Positions 57,808 through 64,000 of a stretch of DNA of 64,000 nt are shown here, one piece after another. This stretch comes from Streptomyces olivochromogenes. Its GTDB lineage: Bacteria > Actinomycetota > Actinomycetes > Streptomycetales > Streptomycetaceae. Within the stretch, counting starts at the first letter, position 1. Each line of letters opens with the position of its first letter. Below the pieces are notes generated by a model. It was not told the origin of the DNA. It did no database searches and saw only the letters and a program-made list of their open reading frames with translations. Position numbers and translations under genes: made by a program. The stretch covers positions 890,109 to 954,108 of the forward strand of contig NZ_KQ948451.1 of assembly GCF_001514115.1 (NCBI RefSeq), in the 5' to 3' direction.

Positions 57808-59028
57808 TCACCACCTCACCGGGACTTCGCGCAGCCCTCCGACGACCAGTCCCTCGAGCCGTCGCAGTTCCTCGACCGGAACGGCCAGGTCGAGCGAGGG
57901 AAGCCTACGCAGCAGTACGTCGAGGACGGCTCCCAGCTCGGTTCGGGCCAGCGCCTGTCCGAGGCAGGAGTGCGGGCCGACGCCGAACGCCAGATGGGTG
58001 TTCGGGGTGCGGTCGAGGATCATCTCCCCGGCGTCCTCGAAGGCGGTCTCGTCCCGGTTCGCGGCGGCCATGCTGCACAGCACGGTGGTGCCCTTGGGCA
58101 GTACCGTGTCGCCGACCTCGGTCTCCTCGCCGATGTAACGCGGCATGCCAAGTCCCGGGTTGGCGTCCATGCGCAGCGCCTCCTCGACCGCGGGGCGCAC
58201 CAACGAGGGGTCCGCGAGCAGCCGCTCCCAGTGCCGCCGGTCGGCCAGCAGCATGGCGACCATCTTCCCGATCATGTTCGCCGTGGTCTCGTGCCCGGCG
58301 ACCAGCAGGCCCTGGCCGGTGTACACCAACTCCTGCTGGGTGAGCCGGTATCCGGTCGGGTCGGTGGCCGTGAGGAGGTCACTGAGCAGGTCGTCGCCCG
58401 GGTGCGCCCGTTTGGCGGCGACATGGGCGGTCATGTAGGCGACGAACTCGGCCTGTGCCGCGTCGATCTCCGCCTGCCCGTACTTGGTGAGGTTGAGCAG
58501 GGTGTCCGACCAGTAGGAGAACCGGTCCCGGTCCTCGTCGGGGACGCCGAGCAGATCGCAGATCACCCACACCGGCAGTGGAAAGGCCAAGTGGGCCTTC
58601 AGGTCGGCGGGTTGGCCGTGCTCCACCATGGTGTCGAGGAGCCTCTCGGCCATCGCCTCCATCCCCGGGCGCAGCGCGGCCGTCCGCTTGGCGGTGAACC
58701 ACTTGCTCACCGTCCGCCGCCAGCGCCGGTGGGCCTCGCCGGTCTGCGGCATGGCGTTGGACATCTCGTCGTTGAAGGCCCCGCCCGATTCGGTGGCGGA
58801 GATCCGGGCGGCGTCGTCGGCGTTCAGCAGGCGGCTGAAGCGCGGATCGGACAGCACCTGTCTGACGTCCGCGTAGCGGGTCAGCAGGGACGCCTCGTCG
58901 CCGCTGGGCAGCGTCACGCGCGCCACCGGGCACCGCTGTCGCAGTCTCGCCCATTCCTCGGGGGGTCCCAGCGGTGTCGCGCCGGGGATCGGATAGGTCA
59001 ACGTCGGCTCGTCGTCATATACGTCCAT
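57808..59028 (-). CDS. Cytochrome P450
   Basis: 406 residues, normal for a soluble actinobacterial P450. The I-helix oxygen motif is AGHETTAN, the K-helix ExxR is EEALRMD, and the haem loop is FGVGPHSCLGQALARTEL with the axial Cys. The N-terminal segment TGEAHRRWRRTVSKWFTAKR fits the C-helix. GGAGA lies before the ATG at 59028. It is transcribed with the TetR gene and divergent from an MFS pump; a ferredoxin reductase is 1.8 kb away. The substrate is unknown; a hydroxylating detoxification or tailoring role is possible. Confidence 0.94.
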   Translation of the reverse strand: MDVYDDEPTLTYPIPGATPLGPPEEWARLRQRCPVARVTLPSGDEASLLTRYADVRQVLSDPRFSRLLNADDAARISATESGGAFNDEMSNAMPQTGEAHRRWRRTVSKWFTAKRTAALRPGMEAMAERLLDTMVEHGQPADLKAHLAFPLPVWVICDLLGVPDEDRDRFSYWSDTLLNLTKYGQAEIDAAQAEFVAYMTAHVAAKRAHPGDDLLSDLLTATDPTGYRLTQQELVYTGQGLLVAGHETTANMIGKMVAMLLADRRHWERLLADPSLVRPAVEEALRMDANPGLGMPRYIGEETEVGDTVLPKGTTVLCSMAAANRDETAFEDAGEMILDRTPNTHLAFGVGPHSCLGQALARTELGAVLDVLLRRLPSLDLAVPVEELRRLEGLVVGGLREVPVRW

Positions 59029-59098
59029 CGCGGTCTCCTCCGTCTCCTCCGATTCAGCCGTCTCCACACGATCAGGCAACCCCGGCCAGTAATCTAAG

Positions 59099-59114
59099 TC
59101 AAGCAGCTGCTTTA
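59099..59114. promoter_or_regulatory. TetR operator between P450 and MFS genes
   Basis: TCAAGC-AGCT-GCTTTA, 15 of 16 positions matching the palindrome at 33080-33095, including the exact 12-bp AAGCAGCTGCTT core. It lies 71 bases before the P450 start and 39 bases before the MFS start. Confidence 0.7.
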
Positions 59115-59152
59115 AAATCTGGCCATCGCAGCACCCAGACGGAGGCTCCGCC

Positions 59153-60730
59153 ATGTCCGAGGCCCTTGCCCACCCCTCCGGCTCCGGGACGAGCGGTCCG
59201 CCACGGCCGGACACCGTCGTGGCGGTGCTGGCCTTCGCCGGGATCGTCGTCTCGCTGATGCAGACCCTGGTGATCCCCCTGGTCCCGGAGCTTCCGGGGT
59301 ACCTGGGCGCCTCGGCCTCGGACACCACGTGGGCGATCACGGCCACCCTGCTCGCGGGCGCCGTCGCGACCCCGGTGGTGGGGCGTCTCGGTGACATGTA
59401 CGGCAAGCGGCGGATGCTCCTGGCGAGCCTCGCCATGCTGGTGGCCGGATCCACCGTGTGCGCGCTCAGCGACAGTCTGGCCCCGATGGTCGTCGGACGG
59501 ACCCTGCAGGGCCTGTCGGCCGGTGTGATCGCGCTCGGGATCAGCATCATGCGCGACGAACTGCCGCCCGAGCGGCTCGGCGGGGCGACCGCGATGATGA
59601 GCGCCTCGCTGGGCATCGGTGCCGCGCTCGGTCTGCCCGCGGCCGCGTTCCTCGCCGACCACGCGGACTGGCACCTGCTGTTCTGGACCGCGGCGGGCTT
59701 CGGCGTGGTGGCGGCCGTGCTCGTCGTGACGCTCGTACCGGAGTCGTCCGCGCGCACCGGCGGACGCTTCGACCTGGTGGGCGCGGCCGGGCTGTCGGCC
59801 GCGCTGCTGTGTCTGCTGCTGGCGATCTCCAAGGGGGCCGACTGGGGCTGGGCGAGCGCCACGACCGTCGCCCTGTTCACGGTGGCCGTCGCCGTGCTGC
59901 TGGTGTGGGGCCGCTGGGAGCTGCGTGCGCGGCAGCCGCTGGTGGACCTGCGGACCACCGCGCGGCGTCAGGTGCTGTTCACCAATCTCGCCTCCGCCGT
60001 GTTCGGCTTCTCGATGTTCGCGATGGCCCTGGTGCTGCCGCAGCTCCTGCAACTGCCGAAGGCCACCGGCTACGGCCTCGGGCAGTCGATGATGGTCGTC
60101 GGCCTGGTCATGGCGCCCAACGGCCTGGTGATGATGGCCACGGCGCCGCTGTCCGCGCGGATCTCCAGGACCAAGGGGCCCAAGGTCACGCTGATGCTCG
60201 GCGCCCTCGTGGTCGCCGCCGGCTACGGACTCAGCGTCACGATGATGTCCGCCATCTGGCAGCTCGTCCTCGTCTCCAGCATCATCGGGGCCGGCGTCGG
60301 GCTCGCCTACGGCGCGATGCCCTCGCTCGTCATGGGGGCCGTACCCGTCTCCGAGACCGCCGCGGCCAACAGCCTCAACACACTCATGCGGTCCATCGGC
60401 ACGTCGGTCTCCAGCGCGGTCGCGGGTGTCACCCTGGCCCAGCTGACCACCACGTTCGGCTCCGTGGCCCTGCCCTCCGAGAACGCCTTCCGGGTGGTCA
60501 TGGCCATCGGTTCCGGCGCCGCCCTGGTCGCCTTCGGCTTCGCCGCCTGCCTGCCCCGCCGAAGCCCGCTCGCCGGCACCCCGTCGGCGCCGGTGACCGG
60601 GGATCCGTCCACGCCCGCGGACACTTCCGAGGGCACTTCCGAGGGGACTTCCGCGGGGACTTCCGCGGGGACTTCGACGGGCACTTCGGCGGACACTTCG
60701 GCGGGTACGGCCGTGGAGACGAGGCCGTAG
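59153..60730 (+). CDS. MFS transporter with repetitive Thr/Ser/Gly tail
   Basis: 525 residues with 14 likely helices. VVSLMQTLVIPLVPELPGYL, the motif A sequence GRLGDMYGKRRMLLASLAML and the motif-C-like SLGIGAALGLPAAAFLADHA mark a DHA2-type exporter. The last 45 residues are outside the membrane domain and include seven 4-residue repeats (TSEG, TSAG, TSTG, TSAD) from a 12-bp DNA repeat. Divergent from the P450 across a TetR operator, so it probably exports the P450 substrate or product. Confidence 0.88.
   Translation: MSEALAHPSGSGTSGPPRPDTVVAVLAFAGIVVSLMQTLVIPLVPELPGYLGASASDTTWAITATLLAGAVATPVVGRLGDMYGKRRMLLASLAMLVAGSTVCALSDSLAPMVVGRTLQGLSAGVIALGISIMRDELPPERLGGATAMMSASLGIGAALGLPAAAFLADHADWHLLFWTAAGFGVVAAVLVVTLVPESSARTGGRFDLVGAAGLSAALLCLLLAISKGADWGWASATTVALFTVAVAVLLVWGRWELRARQPLVDLRTTARRQVLFTNLASAVFGFSMFAMALVLPQLLQLPKATGYGLGQSMMVVGLVMAPNGLVMMATAPLSARISRTKGPKVTLMLGALVVAAGYGLSVTMMSAIWQLVLVSSIIGAGVGLAYGAMPSLVMGAVPVSETAAANSLNTLMRSIGTSVSSAVAGVTLAQLTTTFGSVALPSENAFRVVMAIGSGAALVAFGFAACLPRRSPLAGTPSAPVTGDPSTPADTSEGTSEGTSAGTSAGTSTGTSADTSAGTAVETRP
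60623..60706 (+). repeat. 12-bp tandem repeat x7 in the MFS gene tail
   Basis: Units ACTTCCGAGGGC, ACTTCCGCGGGG and close variants, all 12 bases, encoding TS(E/A/T)(G/D). The repeat keeps the frame and adds a flexible hydrophilic tail. Confidence 0.9.
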
Positions 60731-60744
60731 GCCGCGGGCCGACG

Positions 60745-60770
60745 GGGCCCGCACGGCGACGCGCGGGCCC
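60745..60770. terminator. Hairpin terminator between convergent genes
   Basis: GGGCCCGC and GCGGGCCC form a perfect 8-bp stem with a 10-base loop, between the MFS gene and the reverse reductase gene. Confidence 0.65.
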
Positions 60771-60785
60771 TCGTGCGGGCGGTGC

Positions 60786-62048
60786 TCAGAACGACGGTTC
60801 GCCGTGGACGACTTCCTTGGCATCGGCGTCCGTCGCCCATGCCCACGCCCGTATCGCCTCGTGCCAGCTGGTGCCGGTGGCAATGGACTGCCGCCAGGGA
60901 CGCATGGCCTTCGGCGGCATCCCGACCGCGAGGGCTCCCGCCAGCCGGTCACCGGTGCGGTAGATGGCCAGGAACCGACGCTCGCTCATCTCGCCCTCCA
61001 CCACGACGGTCTCGTCGTGCCCGCGCAGATGACCGAACGCCTGCACCTTCATGTCGTACTGGTCCGACCAGAAGTACGGCATCGGGGCGAAGGGCCTGCG
61101 GGCCTCGGGGTGAAGCAGGTTGTAGGCGGCGGTGACGCCCTGCTCGGCGGCATTGGTCCGATGCTCGATCCGCATCGACGTACCGAACAGCGGGTTGTAC
61201 CAACGGGCGACGTCCCCCGCCCCGTACACCCCCGGCCCGGCCGCGCAGAACTGGTCGCACACCAGGCCGTCGGCCACCTTGAGGCCGCTGCCCTCGAGCC
61301 ACCCGGTGTTCGGCACACACCCGATCGTGACCAACACCTCGTCGGCGTCGACGAGTTCACCGCCCGCGAGCCGCACACCGTCCTCCGTCACCTCGGTGAC
61401 GGTCACACCGGTCCGCAGATCGACGCCGTGCTCCAGGTGGGCCGCCGAGAACACCCGCCCGACCTCCTCGCCCACCGCGTGCGCCAGCGGAACCGGGGCC
61501 GGTTCGAGGAGTGTGACCTCCGTGCCCATGCCGCGCGCCACGGCGGCGGCCTCCGCACCGAGGAACCCGGCACCGACGATCACGAGTCGCCGCCCGTGCC
61601 CCAGCCGTTCCCGCAGGGCGAGCGCGTCGTCCACCGTGCGCAGTACGTGCGCGCCCTCGCCGGGGAGCCTGCGCGGGCGTACCCCGGTGGCCACGATCAG
61701 ACCGTCGTACGCCAGTCGCGTGCCGTCGGCCAGCAGGACCGTACGAGCGGCCGCGTCGAGAGCCGTCGCGGCGACCCCCAGCCGCAGATCGAGATCGAGC
61801 CCGTCCAACTCCGCCTGCGCGCGCAGCGCCAGCCGCTCGGGCTCCCACTGTGCGCCGAGGACCTGCTTCGACAGCGGCGGCCGATCGTAGGGCGCGTGCG
61901 GCTCCTCACCGACCAGGGTGAGCGTGCCGTCGTACCCCTCCCCGCGCAGGGTCTCCACCGCCGCGAGCCCGGCGGCCGAGGCGCCGACGACCAGAATCCG
62001 CCTCGTCTGTCCAACAGCCGGATCACCACGCCTTTGTGTGTCGGCCAT
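60786..62048 (-). CDS. FAD-dependent ferredoxin reductase (putidaredoxin-reductase-like)
   Basis: 420 residues. The first dinucleotide motif is RILVVGASAAGLAAVETLRG with VGEEPHAPYDRPPLSKQVL. The NAD motif is RLVIVGAGFLGAEAAAVARG, and VYGAGDVARWYNP is the FAD-binding GD motif. It ends with the reductase C-terminal domain. It passes electrons from NAD(P)H to a ferredoxin and so could serve the P450 at 57808, but no ferredoxin gene is visible between 57 and 64 kb. GAGGAG lies upstream of the ATG. A perfect GTGACC-GA-GGTCAC palindrome precedes it at 62199. Confidence 0.9.
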   Translation of the reverse strand: MADTQRRGDPAVGQTRRILVVGASAAGLAAVETLRGEGYDGTLTLVGEEPHAPYDRPPLSKQVLGAQWEPERLALRAQAELDGLDLDLRLGVAATALDAAARTVLLADGTRLAYDGLIVATGVRPRRLPGEGAHVLRTVDDALALRERLGHGRRLVIVGAGFLGAEAAAVARGMGTEVTLLEPAPVPLAHAVGEEVGRVFSAAHLEHGVDLRTGVTVTEVTEDGVRLAGGELVDADEVLVTIGCVPNTGWLEGSGLKVADGLVCDQFCAAGPGVYGAGDVARWYNPLFGTSMRIEHRTNAAEQGVTAAYNLLHPEARRPFAPMPYFWSDQYDMKVQAFGHLRGHDETVVVEGEMSERRFLAIYRTGDRLAGALAVGMPPKAMRPWRQSIATGTSWHEAIRAWAWATDADAKEVVHGEPSF

Positions 62049-62198
62049 GTCACTCCTCGGTCGTGGGTTCCGGCCTCGACCAGGGGCCGGAACAAGGTGG
62101 TCGAAGACCCGGTTGTGGACCTGGTTGTGGATCTGGTTGAGCCCAGGCAACCGAACCGGGCTGACGCCCTCCGGCCTTTTCCCTGACTTCAAGCTGAC

Positions 62199-62212
62199 GT
62201 GACCGAGGTCAC
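62199..62212. promoter_or_regulatory. GTGACCGAGGTCAC palindrome between response regulator and reductase genes
   Basis: Perfect 14-bp inverted repeat, 151 bases upstream of the reductase start and 15 bases after the response-regulator stop, followed by a partial ACGGTCAC copy. A 12-bp direct repeat (GGTTGTGGACCT / GGTTGTGGATCT) lies nearer the gene. It is probably a regulator site; a terminator role is less likely because the arms are short. Confidence 0.45.
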
Positions 62213-62226
62213 ACGGTCACAGTGCC

Positions 62227-62943
62227 TCACAGGGTGGCGCGGCCTAACCAGTAGCCGAAGCCCCGGCGGGTGTGGATGAGGGCCGGTTCCTCCTGGTTCA
62301 CCTTGCGTCGAAGGCGGGACACGAGCTTCTCGATCGCGTTCTCGGCGCGGACCTCACCCCAGACGTGGCGGCTGATCTGGTTCTTCGAGAACACCTGTTC
62401 CGCGTTGACCAGCAGATGCCGCAACAGCCGGTACTCGGCGGGGGTCAGATCGAGCGCCCGCTGTCCGCGCCGCGCCTGACAGGCCGCGTCGTCGAGAACC
62501 AGGTCGCCGTAGCGCGGCGAGCCGTCCCCGCGCCCCGCGCCCCTGCCGCGCAGCAGTACCTGCGCCCGGGCCAGCACCTCGACGATCCGGAAGGGCTTGG
62601 TGACGTAGTCCACTTCGCCCAGGCCCAGATCGGGGATGAGACTGCCGAGGGAGTCGCACTCGGTCAGGAACAGCACGGGCGGTGGCCCGGTGGGCGTGAG
62701 CCGGTGTCTGCGGGGGACGCCGCCCAAGTCGGTCAACGTCGTGTCGAGGACCACCAGGTCGAAGCGATGCTCGGAGAGCCGGGCCGCCAACTCGGCGCCG
62801 TCGGCGGCGACTTCGACGTGATAGCCCGCCAGTTCCAGTGTGGTCGAGAGCAGTTCGGTGATTTCGGGGCCATCGGCGACCACGAGGACATGCTGACCCT
62901 GCCCACGCACCGGCGACCGCCGCTCACTCACGTATCCGTACAT
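62227..62943 (-). CDS. OmpR/PhoB-type response regulator, no adjacent kinase
   Basis: 238 residues from the ATG at 62943; a GTG at 62988 is possible and neither has a clear ribosome-binding site. The receiver domain has the phospho-acceptor in LVVLDTTLTDLGG and the lysine in VDYVTKPFRIVE. The usual first acidic pair (DD) is AD (LVVADGPE). The C-terminal winged helix is LTPAEYRLLRHLLVNAEQVF then HVWGEVRAENAIEKLVSRLR. No histidine kinase is visible on either side in the window, so it is an orphan or its partner lies elsewhere. Confidence 0.85.
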   Translation of the reverse strand: MYGYVSERRSPVRGQGQHVLVVADGPEITELLSTTLELAGYHVEVAADGAELAARLSEHRFDLVVLDTTLTDLGGVPRRHRLTPTGPPPVLFLTECDSLGSLIPDLGLGEVDYVTKPFRIVEVLARAQVLLRGRGAGRGDGSPRYGDLVLDDAACQARRGQRALDLTPAEYRLLRHLLVNAEQVFSKNQISRHVWGEVRAENAIEKLVSRLRRKVNQEEPALIHTRRGFGYWLGRATL

Positions 62944-63343
62944 GGAAAGACCATTCGTGTAGGGCCGGACTTCACGCGGGAGCGGCACCGAGCGACGAGA
63001 GGGGTGCGGTCGGAGGTCTGCGCCGGGTCAGCCAGGCGGCGGGGGCGGTACTTCGGACGCGTGCGGGTGAGGGGAACGGCGCACTCACGGGGACTCCTCC
63101 GCGGGTCGCCGCGGGCGGGGGGTGCGGTGGCCGTTGGCGGTTCGGCGGGGTGCAACGGTCGCTGTCGAACGGTGCGGCGGGCCCTGCGAGTTGCCGCTGA
63201 GCGGGTTGGCTGCGCGTGATGCCGAGCGGTCGAACGGGGCGGGGTGTGCCGGGCGGTCGCGGGGGTGGGGTGCTGCCGGGCGGTCGTCGAGGTCGAGGAG
63301 CGCGCACCTGGGCTGTTGGTCGCGCCGGGGGTGGGGTGCCGTG

Positions 63344-63462
63344 CGGCTGAGTTGTCGGTCGCGCCGGACGCGGTGCGGTCGAGCGGCTGAGTTGTCGGTC
63401 GCATCGGGCGCGGGGTGTCGAGCGGCTGAACTGTCGGTCGCGCCGGACGCGGTGCGGTCGTG
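63344..63462. repeat. Degenerate 40-bp tandem repeat in a 700-bp gene-free stretch
   Basis: Three units of 40, 39 and 40 bases starting CGGCTGAGTTGTCGGTCGCG or close variants, with weaker copies back to about 63230. The 39-base unit breaks any reading frame, so the Arg/Pro/Thr-rich frames through this stretch are not convincing. 62989-63660 otherwise shows no gene, hairpin or RNA that I can support. Confidence 0.7.
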
Positions 63463-63660
63463 CGGTCGAGCTGAGGTCGCGCTGTGGAACGGCCCGCTCG
63501 GGGTTGCCCCCTGGGCACTGCCCTTCCGTTCGTTCGGACAGACCCGTCGCACCCCCTCCCCACCTCAGGCCCGGTGGCCTTCGGCCTGGCCGAGCCGAGC
63601 AGGTCACTCCCCTTCGCCCGGACCGGGGAGCCTGTGTTCCACACCGGACCCACCGTGGGA

Positions 63661-63999
63661 TCAGGCCGGGCGGGCAGCCCCGGCCGGCTCCCGGGGGGTC
63701 TCCTCGTCCTCGATGGCGTAGGAGAGGAAGTCGTCCACCATCCGGTGGAACAGGGTGGCGAGCTGCTGCAACTCCTGCGGCGACCAGTCCGCCAGAGCCA
63801 TCTGCATACCCCGCGTACTCGCCTCGCGGATGCGGTGGACCGCCTCCTCGCCTGCCGGGGTGATCTGAATGCGCTGCGCACGACGATCGTCGGGGTCCGG
63901 AACCCGGGTCACGAGACCGGCCTTCTGCAGCTGCTGCACCTGACGGGTGACGTGGGACGCCTCCACGGCCAGCCGGGCCGCCAGCTCGCCGGGGCGCAT
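63661..63999 (-). CDS. MarR family regulator, C-terminal part (5' end outside window)
   Basis: At least 112 residues and open at the window edge. The visible winged helix is MRPGELAARLAVEASHVTRQ then VQQLQKAGLVTRVPDPDDRR, with the wing in AQRIQITPAGEEAVHRIRE. The C-terminal dimerisation helices run to DDFLSYAIEDEETPREPAG. The first dimerisation helix and true start lie beyond base 64000. MarR regulators respond to phenolics, antibiotics or oxidants. The target is unknown. Confidence 0.85.
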   Translation of the reverse strand: MRPGELAARLAVEASHVTRQVQQLQKAGLVTRVPDPDDRRAQRIQITPAGEEAVHRIREASTRGMQMALADWSPQELQQLATLFHRMVDDFLSYAIEDEETPREPAGAARPA

Positions 64000-64000
64000 G

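Noticed and set aside
63344..63462. Regular repeats resembling a CRISPR array
   Set aside because: No spacers between units, unit length varies and copies are degenerate; no cas genes nearby.

Overview
The window is high-GC actinobacterial chromosome, almost certainly Streptomyces. The pointers are strong third-position GC bias, frequent GTG starts, dense 4-base ATGA/GTGA gene overlaps, many TetR/MarR regulators with MFS pumps, mycothiol- and F420-type enzymes, and copies of a GC-rich interspersed repeat familiar from Streptomyces intergenic DNA. From memory, the zwf-opcA-pgi-gnd block and the pterin-like block resemble the S. coelicolor SCO6650-SCO6661 neighbourhood. That is recall, not a search.

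Layout. 1-4.9 kb: oxidative pentose phosphate operon (3' end of zwf, opcA, pgi, short-form gnd, histidine phosphatase). 5.1-6.1 kb: uncharacterised helical protein. 6.3-11.7 kb: shikimate/quinate catabolism (QuiC-type dehydratase, AroE-like dehydrogenase, TetR, ShiA-like permease) with two matching operators. 11.8-16.1 kb: TetR remnant, F420-type oxidoreductase, TetR with three palindromes, MFS pump, serine hydrolase. 16.1-20.5 kb: four translationally coupled genes (mu-crystallin-like, FAD amine oxidase, LYS1-like, LYS9-like), read as lysine/saccharopine/pipecolate metabolism.

20.6-28.1 kb is the most intriguing block. It holds a GTP cyclohydrolase II with Met at the Tyr105 position, a creatininase-family protein, a T-fold (PTPS-like) protein lacking the catalytic triad, a glycosyltransferase, a methyltransferase, a flippase-like membrane protein, an MDR dehydrogenase and a CDP-alcohol phosphatidyltransferase. 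The parts suggest an uncharacterised pterin- or pyrimidine-derived, glycosylated and possibly lipid-linked product.

28.2-38.7 kb: decayed uvrA, group 2 sigma factor, DUF4239 membrane protein, TetR with a SnoaL-like exported protein, VOC protein, a tRNA 3'-end fragment (possible att scar), a small secreted protein, hydrolases and a DUF899 protein. 38.7-49.1 kb: an apparent sulfur-salvage operon (amino-acid ABC importer, GNAT, four flavin monooxygenases) preceded by a poly-cysteine leader ORF and interrupted by a second leader peptide. A divergent glutathione-transferase-like gene has a third leader. 49.2-56.8 kb: YceI/MarR, a mycothiol-type protein, a dioxygenase remnant, MerR, two exporters. 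57-62 kb: P450, TetR, MFS pump and ferredoxin reductase. 62.2-64 kb: orphan response regulator, degenerate repeats and the 3' part of a MarR gene.

All calls come from reading the sequence. No database search was run, and start codons are chosen from visible ribosome-binding sites.
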